A stretch of 64,000 nucleotides of DNA from Lacrimispora sinapis (GCF_043633585.1 NZ_CP141832.1:1922001-1986000), one strand, 5' to 3'; shown: positions 33,977 to 43,419, counted from the stretch's first letter. Notes: generated from the sequence alone by a model not told the origin. Translations and numbers: made by a program.

Positions 33977-35305
33977 CTATTGTTCCTTTCCGCTTCTTTC
34001 TCTATAAATAAATTTCAGGGAAGTACCCTTAAAACCAAATGCATCTCGTATCCTGTTTTCAAGATATCTGGTATAAGAAAAATGGGTCAGTTCTTTATCA
34101 TTGATAAAGATTACAAAAGTCGGGGGTTTTACGGCGACCTGAGTAATATAGTAGAGTCTCAGACGTTTGCCTTTATCAGACGGCGGCTGCTGAAGAGCCA
34201 CGGCCTCTGTCATGATCTCATTTAATACTCCGGTAGCAACTCTGAGCGTCTGGTTTTCACGTACCATATCAATCAGTTCAAACAGCTTATTCATTCTCTG
34301 TCCGGTTTTAGCAGAGATAAATGCAAATTCCGCATATGGCATAAAGGACAGAGTATTCTTGATTTTGTTGGTATATTCATAAATGGTCTTGTCATTCTTT
34401 TCAATGGCATCCCATTTATTCACTGCTACGATAATGCCTTTTCCGCGTTCATGGGCAATGCCTGCGATCTTTGCATCCTGTTCTGTGACGCCTTCTTCTG
34501 CATCAATCACCACGATCACCACATCGGCACGTTCCACTGCTGTAACCGTTCGGATGATGCTGTAACGCTCCAGTTCTTCCTTGATCTTACTTTTGCGCCT
34601 TAAACCGGCTGTATCAATAAATACATACTCTGTGCCGTTATGGATGATCTCCGTATCCACCGCATCCCTGGTGGTTCCTGCAATATTGGATACGATGACC
34701 CGGTTTTCACCTAAAAGCTGGTTTATAATAGAAGATTTTCCTACATTTGGTTTGCCTACAACGGCAATTCTCGGACGGTCGTCCTCTTCTTCATTTTCTT
34801 CTGCTGCGTCAAAATGCTTGATCACTTCATCCAGCAGTTCTCCAAGTCCAAGTCTGGAAGCAGCGGATACCGGAACCGGATCACCAATTCCCAGATTGTA
34901 AAACTCATATACATCGTTGCCGAACTTTTGGAAGCTGTCCACTTTATTCACGGCAAGAACCACGGGTTTCTTGGACTTTCTTAACATATCTGCAACTTTG
35001 GAATCAGAATCCACCAGTCCCTGACGCACATCCACAATGAAAACAATCACATCTGCGGTGGCAATGGCGATTTCTGCCTGTTCTCTCATCTGAGACAAAA
35101 TGATATCATTGCTGTCGGGTTCAATACCGCCCGTATCAATCAGGGTAAAATTCCGGTCAAGCCAGTTACAATCGGCATAAATACGGTCTCTGGTAACCCC
35201 AGGCGTATCTTTAACAATCGAAATGGTATCGCCGGCTAACACATTAAACAACGTAGACTTTCCTACATTCGGACGGCCTACGATGGCAACTATTGGTTTA
35301 CTCAT
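33977..35305 (-). CDS. der: Ribosome-associated GTPase Der (EngA)
   Basis: 442 residues with two tandem GTPase domains: GRPNVGKST (residue 10) and GKPNVGKSS (about 184), each with DTxG and NKxD, then a KH-like C-terminal domain. Needed for 50S subunit maturation. Eight-base overlap with the DUF512 gene. Confidence 0.97.
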   Translation of the reverse strand: MSKPIVAIVGRPNVGKSTLFNVLAGDTISIVKDTPGVTRDRIYADCNWLDRNFTLIDTGGIEPDSNDIILSQMREQAEIAIATADVIVFIVDVRQGLVDSDSKVADMLRKSKKPVVLAVNKVDSFQKFGNDVYEFYNLGIGDPVPVSAASRLGLGELLDEVIKHFDAAEENEEEDDRPRIAVVGKPNVGKSSIINQLLGENRVIVSNIAGTTRDAVDTEIIHNGTEYVFIDTAGLRRKSKIKEELERYSIIRTVTAVERADVVIVVIDAEEGVTEQDAKIAGIAHERGKGIIVAVNKWDAIEKNDKTIYEYTNKIKNTLSFMPYAEFAFISAKTGQRMNKLFELIDMVRENQTLRVATGVLNEIMTEAVALQQPPSDKGKRLRLYYITQVAVKPPTFVIFINDKELTHFSYTRYLENRIRDAFGFKGTSLKFIYRERSGKEQ

Positions 35306-36665
35306 ATATTATCTCCTTTAATTCATATCCATCATAAGAAGCATCATTTTCTTTTACCGGCCCTAAAATTGCCTGCACAAAATCCTGACCGCTTGATTTT
35401 ACAATATCTACCTGTACTTGTAAAGCATTTTGTACATCTGTTTTTGTTACATCATCAAGAAAAACCTCTTCCCCGCTGCGGAACATACATTCGGGAAGCA
35501 GCAGTCTGCTGCCCAGCTTCTTCCCTTTCAGCTGGCAAATCAGATCCTGGCCGGTGATCAACCCCGCAACCGTAATCTGCTCTCCAAAAAATTCATTGGT
35601 GATTGTATAAACATGAACGGTCCTGCCCGGAAACTTTTTCATAACCCTCTTTGCATGTTCCTCAATATAAGGAGCGGCCAGCTTACCTGTCGCAATGGAT
35701 ATCTCTTCCGACTGGTTGTCCCCTTTCAGCTTTGCAAGAGCGGCAACCACTTCCTCCTCCAGAAGACGGATCATCCCAACTCCGTTCTCCAACTGGATAT
35801 AACCGTCATACTCCTCTTCCTCTGGCAGCGGCAAACCCGCCAGTATATAAAACTCGTCACTTGCATGGATAAAATGACTGCCATGGGTCTTATATAGTTT
35901 TTTCTGCCACCGTTTTACAATGTCCAAAACGTTTCTGGCATCTTCCTTATTCAAGGCTTCCAGGGGATATAACCCATTGCGGTACTTTGAAATGCCTACG
36001 GGTACAATGGAAACACTTTTCATATATGGAAGATACTCTGATAAATCTCTTATGGTTCGTTCCAGCTCCTTCCCGTCATTGACGCCCTTGCAAAGCACGA
36101 TCTGGCCGTTCATGGGTATCTCAGCTTCATAGAGCTGACGGATCTTTTGAAGCGCTTCTCCGGCAAAACGGTTATGAAGCATCTTGCATCTTAATTCCGG
36201 ATTGGTGGTATGCACGGAAATATTAATGGGAGCCAGCTTAAATTCAATAATTCGTTTAATATCGTGGTCGCTCATATTTGTAAGGGTCACATAATTCCCC
36301 TGCAAAAAGGAGAGACGGGAATCATCATCCTTAAAATAGAGGGTTTCCCTCATTCCGGAAGGCATCTGGTCAATAAAGCAGAAAATGCAGTTGTTCCGGC
36401 AGGAACGGTAATCGCTCATCAGCCCGTTTTCAAAGGTTATCCCCAGATCCTGGTATTCATTCTCTATTTCAAGTTCCCATTCTTCGCCGTTCTTCTTTCT
36501 GACGACCATTAATATGGATTCACTGTTTATATAATATTCATAATCAAAAATGTCTTCCAGTACCTTGCCGTCTATGGATAAAACGGCATCTCCCGGCTCC
36601 AGTTCCAGCTGTTCTGCAATGGAATCCGGATCGACCGTTTTTATGATATGTCCTTTTATGCTCAT
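35298..36665 (-). CDS. DUF512 protein with PDZ-like N-terminus and radical SAM-like cluster
   Basis: 455 residues. An N-terminal PDZ-like segment (LELEPGDAVLSIDG), then CRNNCIFCFIDQMPSGMR with a CxxxCxxC pattern that should bind a 4Fe-4S cluster, a TIM-barrel-like middle, and the DUF512 C-terminus. Conserved upstream of der in clostridia; reaction unknown. First gene of the DUF512-der-plsY-gpsA operon. Confidence 0.9.
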   Translation of the reverse strand: MSIKGHIIKTVDPDSIAEQLELEPGDAVLSIDGKVLEDIFDYEYYINSESILMVVRKKNGEEWELEIENEYQDLGITFENGLMSDYRSCRNNCIFCFIDQMPSGMRETLYFKDDDSRLSFLQGNYVTLTNMSDHDIKRIIEFKLAPINISVHTTNPELRCKMLHNRFAGEALQKIRQLYEAEIPMNGQIVLCKGVNDGKELERTIRDLSEYLPYMKSVSIVPVGISKYRNGLYPLEALNKEDARNVLDIVKRWQKKLYKTHGSHFIHASDEFYILAGLPLPEEEEYDGYIQLENGVGMIRLLEEEVVAALAKLKGDNQSEEISIATGKLAAPYIEEHAKRVMKKFPGRTVHVYTITNEFFGEQITVAGLITGQDLICQLKGKKLGSRLLLPECMFRSGEEVFLDDVTKTDVQNALQVQVDIVKSSGQDFVQAILGPVKENDASYDGYELKEIIYE

Positions 36666-36696
36666 ATTATTTTACCTTTCTGTAACTATCTAATAT

Positions 36697-36725
36697 ATCA
36701 TAACAAGATTGTTTCTCTTTGTAAA
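36697..36725 (-). promoter_or_regulatory. Sigma-A promoter of DUF512-der-plsY-gpsA
   Basis: Minus strand TTTACA, 17 bases, TATGAT. Confidence 0.82.
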
Positions 36726-36768
36726 GGAAGCGTTCTTTGTTTTTTTCACGAAAATATAACAAAGACTA

Positions 36769-36798
36769 TTGACGCATTCTGTCATTCAATGGTATAAA
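36769..36798 (+). promoter_or_regulatory. Sigma-A promoter of prs
   Basis: TTGACG, 18 bases, TATAAA. Divergent from the DUF512 promoter. Confidence 0.78.
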
Positions 36799-36813
36799 AG
36801 GGATAAGATTAGA

Positions 36814-36841
36814 GAACAGGCAGTTTTACCGCTGGCTGTTC
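36814..36841 (+). promoter_or_regulatory. Leader hairpin of prs
   Basis: GAACAGGCAG pairs with CTGGCTGTTC (nine of ten) across an eight-base loop, between transcription start and GGAGG site. Role unknown. Confidence 0.5.
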
Positions 36842-36865
36842 ATTCATTATGGAGGAATCTTTGTC

Positions 36866-38044
36866 ATGGCAAATGATTATGTATTTAAAGACCAGCTTCC
36901 TGTTGCTCCCTTAAAGATTGCAGCACTGGAAAGCTGCAGGGAACTGGCTGAAAAAGTAAATGACCATATTGTTGGTTTCCGCAGAAATGATATCGAGGAA
37001 TTAAAGCGCCGGGAAGCCGATCTTCACTACCGGGGATACGATGTCAATTCTTATCTTCTTGACTGTGAATGCCCTCGCTTCGGAAGCGGAGAAGCAAAAG
37101 GGATTATCAATGAATCTGTTCGTGGGACAGACGTTTTTGCAATGGTGGATGTGACCAACTACAGCATTCCCTATACCGTCAATGGTTATATCAACCATAT
37201 GTCACCGGATGATCACTTCCAGGATTTAAAGAGGATTTTAGGTGCCTGCTGTGCCACTGCCCACAGAGTAAGTGTTATTATGCCTTTCTTATATGAAAGC
37301 AGACAGCACAAAAGAAGCAAAAGAGAATCCTTAGATTGTGCAATGGCTTTAGAGGAACTGGTTCATATGGGCGTCACCAATATCATCACCTTTGATGCTC
37401 ACGACCCAAGAGTCCAGAACGCCATTCCTTTAAGCGGATTTGATAATTTCATGCCAACCTACCAGTTTATCAAGGCAGTACTCAAACAGTATCCGGATTT
37501 AAAAATTGACAAAGAGAAAATGATGGTTATCAGCCCGGATGAAGGTGCCATGGACCGTGCCGTGTATCTTGCCAACAACTTAAGCGTTGATATGGGTATG
37601 TTCTATAAAAGAAGAGATTACTCCAAGGTGGTGGGCGGACGCAATCCTATCGTTGCTCATGAGTTCCTGGGTGCCTCTGTGGAAGGCAAGACAGTATTGA
37701 TCGTAGATGACATGATCTCCTCCGGCGAAAGCATGCTGGATACTGCCAAGGAATTAAAAGAACGCAAAGCCGATAAAGTGATCGTATGCTGTACCTTCGG
37801 TCTCTTTACCAATGGATTGGACAAGTTTGACGATTATTACAGAAAAGGTTACATTGACCGGGTCGTTACTACAAACTTAAATTACCGTCCAAAGGAATTA
37901 TTTGAAAGAGAATGGTATGTGGAAGCTGATATCAGCAAATATCTGGCTGCAATTGTGAATTCATTGAATCACGATGTACCCATCAGCACTGCACTTAGTT
38001 CCACAGAAAAAATCCAGAATCTTTTAAGAAAATTCAAGGCTTAA
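36866..38044 (+). CDS. prs: Ribose-phosphate pyrophosphokinase, long clostridial type
   Basis: 392 residues, longer than the usual 310-320. Makes PRPP from ribose 5-phosphate and ATP. The PRPP loop is VLIVDDMISSGES instead of the common VDDxxDTGGT, and FDAHDPRVQNAI plays the flexible catalytic region (AHDPR). YESRQHKRSKRES is basic. This divergent form recurs in Lachnospiraceae. Monocistronic. Confidence 0.9.
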   Translation: MANDYVFKDQLPVAPLKIAALESCRELAEKVNDHIVGFRRNDIEELKRREADLHYRGYDVNSYLLDCECPRFGSGEAKGIINESVRGTDVFAMVDVTNYSIPYTVNGYINHMSPDDHFQDLKRILGACCATAHRVSVIMPFLYESRQHKRSKRESLDCAMALEELVHMGVTNIITFDAHDPRVQNAIPLSGFDNFMPTYQFIKAVLKQYPDLKIDKEKMMVISPDEGAMDRAVYLANNLSVDMGMFYKRRDYSKVVGGRNPIVAHEFLGASVEGKTVLIVDDMISSGESMLDTAKELKERKADKVIVCCTFGLFTNGLDKFDDYYRKGYIDRVVTTNLNYRPKELFEREWYVEADISKYLAAIVNSLNHDVPISTALSSTEKIQNLLRKFKA

Positions 38045-38054
38045 TTATTTAATC

Positions 38055-38103
38055 AATGACTGCAGCATATGAGAATGAAAAACACTCATTTGCTGCAGTC
38101 ATT
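38055..38103. terminator. Bidirectional terminator between prs and pgeF
   Basis: A perfect 13-bp stem AATGACTGCAGCA/TGCTGCAGTCATT plus ATGAG/CTCAT inside. Followed by TTTTATTG on plus. It also ends the minus-strand ffh/rplS cluster, whose last gene stops at 38104. Confidence 0.85.
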
Positions 38104-38976
38104 TTATTGTTGCGGACCGTTATTCTCTGAAAGTGAGAGAAATGCCGCAAGATTTCCTCTCTCATTGCCTGTCGTCCGGTGGGAAAACAGATAATCAGAA
38201 TTGCAGTGTGTACAAATATCCGTAATCTGAATATTTTCTTTTCTCAGACCAGCTTCTAAAAGCACGATCTCATTTGCCCGCCAAAGATCCAGTAAGAACT
38301 TTCCATTTTCTTTTTCTGTCAGAATGTCCTTCCAGTATGTTTCTTCAAAACTTTTCCGGAATGCCTCAGCCACATCATTTCCCACCTCATAGCAGGTTCT
38401 GCATATGCTTGGGCCAATGCAGGCGATCAAATCTTCCGGTCTGGTTCCAAATGACTCTTCCATCCTTTTTACCGTTACATCTCCCATACGTTTTACCGTT
38501 CCCCGCCAGCCGGAATGACTGAGTCCAATGGCTTTATGGACCGGGTCCAGAAAGTAAAGAGGAACACAATCCGCATAAAATGTTACCAGGGTAATTCCAG
38601 AAACATTAGTGATCAGTCCGTCCACATCTTTATATTCCCGTTCCTTTGTGATTCCCTTCCCCGCATCAGACTCGGTCACCCGCTTTACATTGGTGGTATG
38701 GGTCTGGTAGGACAACACCATTTTCTCTGGATCAACTCCCAGGGCTTTTGCCATGCGCCGGTAATTTTCATGTACATGGTCCGGATTATCGCCGCGGGTA
38801 AACGTAAAATTCATCGTAGCATACTTTCCCTGGCTGACACCTCCCATTTTTGTAGAAAATCCCTGTTTTACAAGCCCTGTTTTCTCCAGAATGGGAAAAG
38901 ATAGAAAGGGGACTCCCTCCACCGTTTTATAAACCAGGATTTTATTATGTCCTTTCCGCTTCCATATATCGTTCAT
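38104..38976 (-). CDS. pgeF: YfiH/PgeF family purine nucleoside phosphorylase (multi-copper polyphenol oxidase fold)
   Basis: 290 residues. SYQTHTTNV, TFYADCVPLYFLDPVHKAIGLSHSGWRGT and GPSICRTCYEV supply the zinc-binding H/C/H of this family. By family it phosphorolyses purine nucleosides and can remove mis-incorporated residues in cell-wall precursors. ATG at 38976 with GGAGGG upstream. Last gene of the ylxM operon. Confidence 0.92.
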   Translation of the reverse strand: MNDIWKRKGHNKILVYKTVEGVPFLSFPILEKTGLVKQGFSTKMGGVSQGKYATMNFTFTRGDNPDHVHENYRRMAKALGVDPEKMVLSYQTHTTNVKRVTESDAGKGITKEREYKDVDGLITNVSGITLVTFYADCVPLYFLDPVHKAIGLSHSGWRGTVKRMGDVTVKRMEESFGTRPEDLIACIGPSICRTCYEVGNDVAEAFRKSFEETYWKDILTEKENGKFLLDLWRANEIVLLEAGLRKENIQITDICTHCNSDYLFSHRTTGNERGNLAAFLSLSENNGPQQ

Positions 38977-38989
38977 CCGCTTCCCTCCA

Positions 38990-39358
38990 TTAAAATGCAT
39001 TTTTAATCAGTCTGATTTCCTCCCCCAAAATGGCTACCACATCAAACCGGCAGGGGATATCTTCCTCCGGATGATGGCGATATAAGTATCCTCTGGCACC
39101 ATTTTGGAGCCTTATCTGTTTTCTTTTGCCTACAGCTTCCGCCGGATCTCCTTTTGAAAGGTTGAGCCGGTACTTTACTTCAACAAAGACCAGTTCTCTT
39201 CCATCCTTTGCGATGATATCAATCTCTCCAAGCTTATCCCGGTAATTGCGTTCTATTATTTCATAGCCGAAGCTCTGCAAATAGGAAGCTGCCATACTCT
39301 CATATTCATTCCCGATCTCTCTGGTACTCTTCTTCAAAAGCCTAACGCTCTCCTTCAT
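38990..39358 (-). CDS. yraN: UPF0102 nuclease-like protein YraN
   Basis: 122 residues. GEIDIIAKDGRELVFVEVK is the endonuclease-like core (D, ExK). Overlaps rnhB by 17 bases, the standard rnhB-yraN pair. Substrate unknown. Confidence 0.93.
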   Translation of the reverse strand: MKESVRLLKKSTREIGNEYESMAASYLQSFGYEIIERNYRDKLGEIDIIAKDGRELVFVEVKYRLNLSKGDPAEAVGKRKQIRLQNGARGYLYRHHPEEDIPCRFDVVAILGEEIRLIKNAF

Positions 39359-39995
39359 TCACAAATTTTTTTATAAAGCTCCGTCTATGAATTGGACAAG
39401 GCCCATACTCCTTTAATGCACTGATATGTGCTGCCGTCCCATACCCCTTATGTTTGGCAAAGCCGTATTGGGGAAATAATGTATCATACTCTTCCATCAT
39501 ATGATCTCTGGTGACTTTTGCCATAATGCTGGCCGCTGCAATGGACACGCTCTTTCCGTCTCCTTTGATGATGGGCACCTGTTCCATGGTAAGTCCGGGA
39601 ATGGTAACCGCATCATTTAAAAGAACGTCCGGCTGAAGGCCCAGCTTTCCAACTGCCAGTCTCATCGCCTCATAAGTCGCCTGCAATATATTGATCTCAT
39701 CAATCCTGTCAGCTCCTACCACACCAACAGCAACTGCTAACGCTTTCTCCTGAATCTCCAAATATAACGCTTCCCGCTTTTTTTCAGACAGCTTTTTGGA
39801 ATCGTTTAAGTATAAGATCTCACAGTCTCCCGGCAGTATGGCGGCGCCTGCGACTACCGGGCCTGCCAAAGGTCCTCTGCCGGCTTCATCAATGCCGCAG
39901 ACGATGATATGCTCCTCATACCGGGATTCGTATTCCTTCATCTTCTCTAAACGTTCCTGCTCTGCCTTAAGTTTTTCTTCTGTTAATTTTCTCAT
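39342..39995 (-). CDS. rnhB: Ribonuclease HII
   Basis: 217 residues. VCGIDEAGRGPLAGPVVAGA carries the catalytic D and E; a third acidic residue is in NDAVTIPG and KSVSIAAASIMAKVTRD follows. Removes ribonucleotides from DNA. Start ATG at 39995 with GGGAG eight bases upstream. Confidence 0.96.
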   Translation of the reverse strand: MRKLTEEKLKAEQERLEKMKEYESRYEEHIIVCGIDEAGRGPLAGPVVAGAAILPGDCEILYLNDSKKLSEKKREALYLEIQEKALAVAVGVVGADRIDEINILQATYEAMRLAVGKLGLQPDVLLNDAVTIPGLTMEQVPIIKGDGKSVSIAAASIMAKVTRDHMMEEYDTLFPQYGFAKHKGYGTAAHISALKEYGPCPIHRRSFIKKFVNEGER

Positions 39996-40064
39996 TTCCT
40001 CTGCTCCCACATTTTGATTGAAAAACAGGGCCGCCCTTTTAAGAGCCGCCCGTGTATTTTTGTA

Positions 40065-40910
40065 TTACTCTTTTGAAGGAAATTCCATGGTCATTCGGCC
40101 AAGTTTCCCGTTTCTGAAATCATCAATCAATAAATTGGAAGCCTTAATAAGATCCAGTTCTCCGCCTTTTGCAAGACAGGATCTGGCTCTTGCCACCTCT
40201 TCCAATATATGAAACGGTTCTTCCGTTTCTATCCCATACCGTTCTTTCAGTACATTGGGATAATGCTTCACAAGAAAGCGGATCAGTTCCATTGCCAATT
40301 CATCTTTGTTTAAAATCTCATCATTAATAGAGCCGATCAAAGCCAGCTTAATCCCTACCTGCTGATCTTCAAACCTGGGCCAGAGAATTCCAGGAGTATC
40401 AAGCAGTTCCAGACTCTTATTGAGACGGATCCACTGGTTTCCTTTGGTCACTCCCGGCTTATTGCCTGTTTTTGCACATGCTTTTCCGGCAAAGGAGTTG
40501 ATAAATGTAGATTTCCCTACGTTTGGAATTCCTACTACCATGGCCCGGACGGGACGGTTTAAAATTCCTCGTCTTCGGTCCCGCTCAATCTTTTCTTTAC
40601 AGGCGATCTGAACCACATGATTGATCTGCTTCAAACCGGAACCGCTTTTGGAATTTACCTTTACCACGTGGCAGCCCAGAGCCTCAAAGTATTCCGTCCA
40701 TGCCCCGTTCAAACGCTCATCCGCAAGATCGGACTTATTGAGAAGGACCATCCGGGCTTTCCCGGCTCCCAAATCATCAATATCCGGATTCCGGCTGCTT
40801 AACGGCACTCTTGCATCTACCAGTTCTATAATCAAATCAATTAATTTGATATCTTCCTTCATAGCTCTTTTGGCTTTGGTCATATGACCTGGATACCATT
40901 GTATATTCAT
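40065..40910 (-). CDS. rbgA: Ribosome biogenesis GTPase YlqF/RbgA
   Basis: 281 residues. Circularly permuted GTPase: NKSD (LLNKSDLAD) comes before the P-loop GIPNVGKST and DTPG. WYPGHMTKA at the N-terminus is typical. Works in late 50S assembly. Confidence 0.96.
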   Translation of the reverse strand: MNIQWYPGHMTKAKRAMKEDIKLIDLIIELVDARVPLSSRNPDIDDLGAGKARMVLLNKSDLADERLNGAWTEYFEALGCHVVKVNSKSGSGLKQINHVVQIACKEKIERDRRRGILNRPVRAMVVGIPNVGKSTFINSFAGKACAKTGNKPGVTKGNQWIRLNKSLELLDTPGILWPRFEDQQVGIKLALIGSINDEILNKDELAMELIRFLVKHYPNVLKERYGIETEEPFHILEEVARARSCLAKGGELDLIKASNLLIDDFRNGKLGRMTMEFPSKE

Positions 40911-40919
40911 AACATTCCT

Positions 40920-41471
40920 CTATTTTGAACGAATTAATTCCATCTTTACAAAAGGCATAATCCGAAACCAGACTCTTCCCTGGATCTGACTGCCGCTTAC
41001 ATTGCCGATATTGGAAAACCGGCTGTCCTCACTGCTGTCTCTGTTGTCTCCCAACAGAAAATATTCATCTTCTCCCAGCTTTACAGGCTTTTCTGCCAGT
41101 CCAGCCAGAGATACCCGGCCAAGACCTGCCGGTTCTTTCAGCTTCTCACCATCAATATAGATCTCATCGTTTTTAATCTGCACAGTTTCCCCCGGCAGAC
41201 CAATGACACGTTTTACATTCATCTTCCGGTCTTCTCGCTGAAACACAACCACATCAAAGCGGCCAGGATGACCGAAATCATATGCCAGCCGGTCCATCAA
41301 AACCACATCCTCTGATTGAAGGAGGGGATCCATGGAATGTCCAGCGATTACAATCTGAGTGCCAAAAGCATAGACCAGAAACCACGCAAATGCAATCACA
41401 ACTACAATATCAACAATCCAGTTGACTACATGGCGGAGCTTATTATTGTCTTCACTATGATAAAAATCCAT
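40920..41471 (-). CDS. lepB: Signal peptidase I
   Basis: 183 residues. Signal anchor IVVVIAFAWFLVYAFG, catalytic serine in GHSMDP and lysine in NVKRVIG, box E GDNRDSSEDSR. ATG at 41471 with GGTGGGG upstream. Cleaves secretory signal peptides at the outer membrane face. Confidence 0.95.
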   Translation of the reverse strand: MDFYHSEDNNKLRHVVNWIVDIVVVIAFAWFLVYAFGTQIVIAGHSMDPLLQSEDVVLMDRLAYDFGHPGRFDVVVFQREDRKMNVKRVIGLPGETVQIKNDEIYIDGEKLKEPAGLGRVSLAGLAEKPVKLGEDEYFLLGDNRDSSEDSRFSNIGNVSGSQIQGRVWFRIMPFVKMELIRSK

Positions 41472-41497
41472 ATCAAACACCCCACCTACTAAAGAAA

Positions 41498-41517
41498 GGG
41501 ACAATTTACATTGTCCC
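41498..41517 (-). terminator. Hairpin between rplS and lepB
   Basis: Perfect GGGACAA/TTGTCCC stem with six-base loop, followed by TTTCTTT. Likely partial terminator that limits expression of lepB and later genes relative to rplS. Confidence 0.55.
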
Positions 41518-41533
41518 CTCACATGTTCCGGAA

Positions 41534-41881
41534 TTATCTAACTAATTCTTTAACCTTAGCAGCCTTACCGATTCTGTCTCTTAAGTAATTCAGTTTTGCT
41601 CTTCTTACTTTACCCTTTCTAACAACTTCGATGTTGTCTACGGAAGGGGAATGTAATGGCCAGGTCTTCTCAACGCCGATACCGTTTGAGTTCTTTCTTA
41701 CGGTAAATGTTTCTCTTGCTCCGCCGTTCTGTCTCTTAATGACAGTTCCTTCAAAAATCTGGATTCTTTCGCGGGATCCCTCTTTGATCTTGTTGTATAC
41801 CTTAACGGTATCACCAACATGGAACTCCGGTACGGACTGCTTTAACTGTGCTGCTTCGATATTCTTAATAATTTCGTTCAT
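41534..41881 (-). CDS. rplS: Ribosomal protein bL19
   Basis: 115 residues. PEFHVGDTVKVYNKIKEG, IQIFEGTVIKRQNGG and KKVRRAKLNYLR-type end are standard. AAGGAGG before the ATG at 41881. Has an internal promoter upstream. Confidence 0.97.
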   Translation of the reverse strand: MNEIIKNIEAAQLKQSVPEFHVGDTVKVYNKIKEGSRERIQIFEGTVIKRQNGGARETFTVRKNSNGIGVEKTWPLHSPSVDNIEVVRKGKVRRAKLNYLRDRIGKAAKVKELVR

Positions 41882-41974
41882 TGTGTGAACCTCCTTGATT
41901 TTATTTGATGTTCTTAATACTTCATACTGAAATCCGTAACAGAGGAGCATCGCCTTTTCATCACAACATTCTGT

Positions 41975-42003
41975 ATTTTATCATAAAGGACTATGGAATG
42001 CAA
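41975..42003 (-). promoter_or_regulatory. Internal sigma-A promoter of rplS
   Basis: Minus strand TTGCAT, 17 bases, TAAAAT, in the 139-base gap after trmD. The leader of about 90 bases may carry an L19-type leader, but I cannot confirm its structure by eye. Confidence 0.6.
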
Positions 42004-42020
42004 GTCCTTTCTCTCTTAAA

Positions 42021-42767
42021 TTATTCCCGGTTTTCCTGCTCTTTTTCAAGTTCTTTCAAATATTCTTCTTCTTTTTTTGACAGGACGGCTCCTGCCAGTA
42101 AATCGGGTCTTCTCTCTAAAGTTCGTTTGATGGACTGCTCCCGTCTCCAGGTATCAATCTTCTTATGATGTCCGGACAAAAGCACCTCCGGAACCCGCAG
42201 TCCCTTGTACTCTTCCGGTCTGGTGTACTGTGGATATTCCAATAAATTGTCATAAAAGGATTCAAACTCTGCAGAAGCATCGTTATTCAAGACTCCGGGA
42301 ATCAATCTTGAAATGCAGTCGATCATGACCATGGCAGGAAGTTCTCCGCCGGTCAGAACATAATCGCCGATGGATAAGTAATCCGTGGCAATCAGTTCCA
42401 ACGCCCTTTCATCAATTCCTTCATAATGGCCGCACAGGAACACCAGATCCTCCTCTTTTGCAAGCTCCTTAGCAATCTTCTGATTGAATACCCGTCCCTG
42501 GGGAGTCATGTAAATCACACGGGGCTTCTTGCCAATTCTTTCGCAAAGGTCATCATAAGCATCGCAGATGGGCATTGGCTGCATAACCATTCCCGCTCCG
42601 CCTCCATAAGGATAATCATCCACATGACGGTGCTTGTCCGTTGAATATTCCCGGATGTCAATGGCCTCAATGGAAAGTAAGCCTTTTTCCGCCGCTCTCC
42701 CGATGATACTGGTATTTAGTCCGTTTAAAACCATTTCAGGAAACAGCGTTAATATGTGATAATTCAT
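42021..42767 (-). CDS. trmD: tRNA (guanine-37-N1)-methyltransferase
   Basis: 248 residues. FLCGHYEGIDERA and SIGDYVLTGGELPAMVMIDC form the trefoil-knot SAM site; GGGAGMVMQP is the other conserved loop. Usual rimM-trmD-rplS order. Confidence 0.97.
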   Translation of the reverse strand: MNYHILTLFPEMVLNGLNTSIIGRAAEKGLLSIEAIDIREYSTDKHRHVDDYPYGGGAGMVMQPMPICDAYDDLCERIGKKPRVIYMTPQGRVFNQKIAKELAKEEDLVFLCGHYEGIDERALELIATDYLSIGDYVLTGGELPAMVMIDCISRLIPGVLNNDASAEFESFYDNLLEYPQYTRPEEYKGLRVPEVLLSGHHKKIDTWRREQSIKRTLERRPDLLAGAVLSKKEEEYLKELEKEQENRE

Positions 42768-42785
42768 TCGTACCGCTCCTCCATC

Positions 42786-43295
42786 TTAATCCAGAAGACC
42801 ATCCATGATGTGGACAGTAACCGTTTTGTTCTCCAGATCCACCTTTAATACGCATTCCCGGATTGCAGGAAGCAAAACTTCCTTTCCATCGGTTGTCTTC
42901 ACTTCGTAAACATCATTGGCACCTGTCTTCAGTACATCTGTCAGAGTGCCAAATTCATTGCCGTCTTCCGTAATGACACGGAGACCGATCAAATCAACGA
43001 TAAAGTTCTCATCCGGTCCAAGGTCTACTGCCTGGTCTCTCGTGATCAACAAGTCTTTGCCCTTGTATTTTTCTATCTCATTGATGGAATCATATCCTTT
43101 AAATTTAAGGATTACCATGTTTTTAAAGAATTTTACTCCCTGGATCTCTAAATCCATCTGTTCCCGTCCGGTATCCAGGATTACTTTTTTTAAATTTTTA
43201 AAACGGCCTGCGTCATCTGTCGTTGGAAAAACCTTAACTTCTCCCTTTACCCCATGGGTAGAGGAAATCACACCGACTCTCAACAAATTTTCCAT
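42786..43295 (-). CDS. rimM: 16S rRNA processing protein RimM
   Basis: 169 residues. LLRVGVISSTHGVKGEVKVFP and the C-terminal PRC domain (EVLLPAIRECVLKVDLENK). ATG at 43295 has GGAG six bases upstream. Helps assemble the 30S head. Confidence 0.95.
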   Translation of the reverse strand: MENLLRVGVISSTHGVKGEVKVFPTTDDAGRFKNLKKVILDTGREQMDLEIQGVKFFKNMVILKFKGYDSINEIEKYKGKDLLITRDQAVDLGPDENFIVDLIGLRVITEDGNEFGTLTDVLKTGANDVYEVKTTDGKEVLLPAIRECVLKVDLENKTVTVHIMDGLLD

Positions 43296-43320
43296 CTGTC
43301 TCTCCATGTCATACAAAAGA

Positions 43321-43342
43321 AACCGGATAAGCCTACCCGGTT
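43321..43342 (-). other. Short hairpin before rimM
   Basis: AACCGG/CCGGTT stem, followed on minus by TCTTTTG; the T-run on the plus side is longer. Confidence 0.4.
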
Positions 43343-43384
43343 TTTTCGTATATTTTCACATACCTCTTTTAAAGAACAAAAGAA

Positions 43385-43411
43385 GACCGTCTTCCCGACA
43401 GGCCGGCGGTC
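43385..43411 (-). other. Hairpin after khpA
   Basis: GACCG/CGGTC closing a CCGG-rich loop and followed by TTCTTTTG. Possible attenuation in the khpA-rimM gap. Confidence 0.45.
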
Positions 43412-43419
43412 TTTCAAGG

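Noticed and set aside
40018..40064. GC-rich repeat after rbgA as terminator
   Set aside because: GCCGCCC occurs twice as a direct repeat, not inverted; only a four-bp stem can form.
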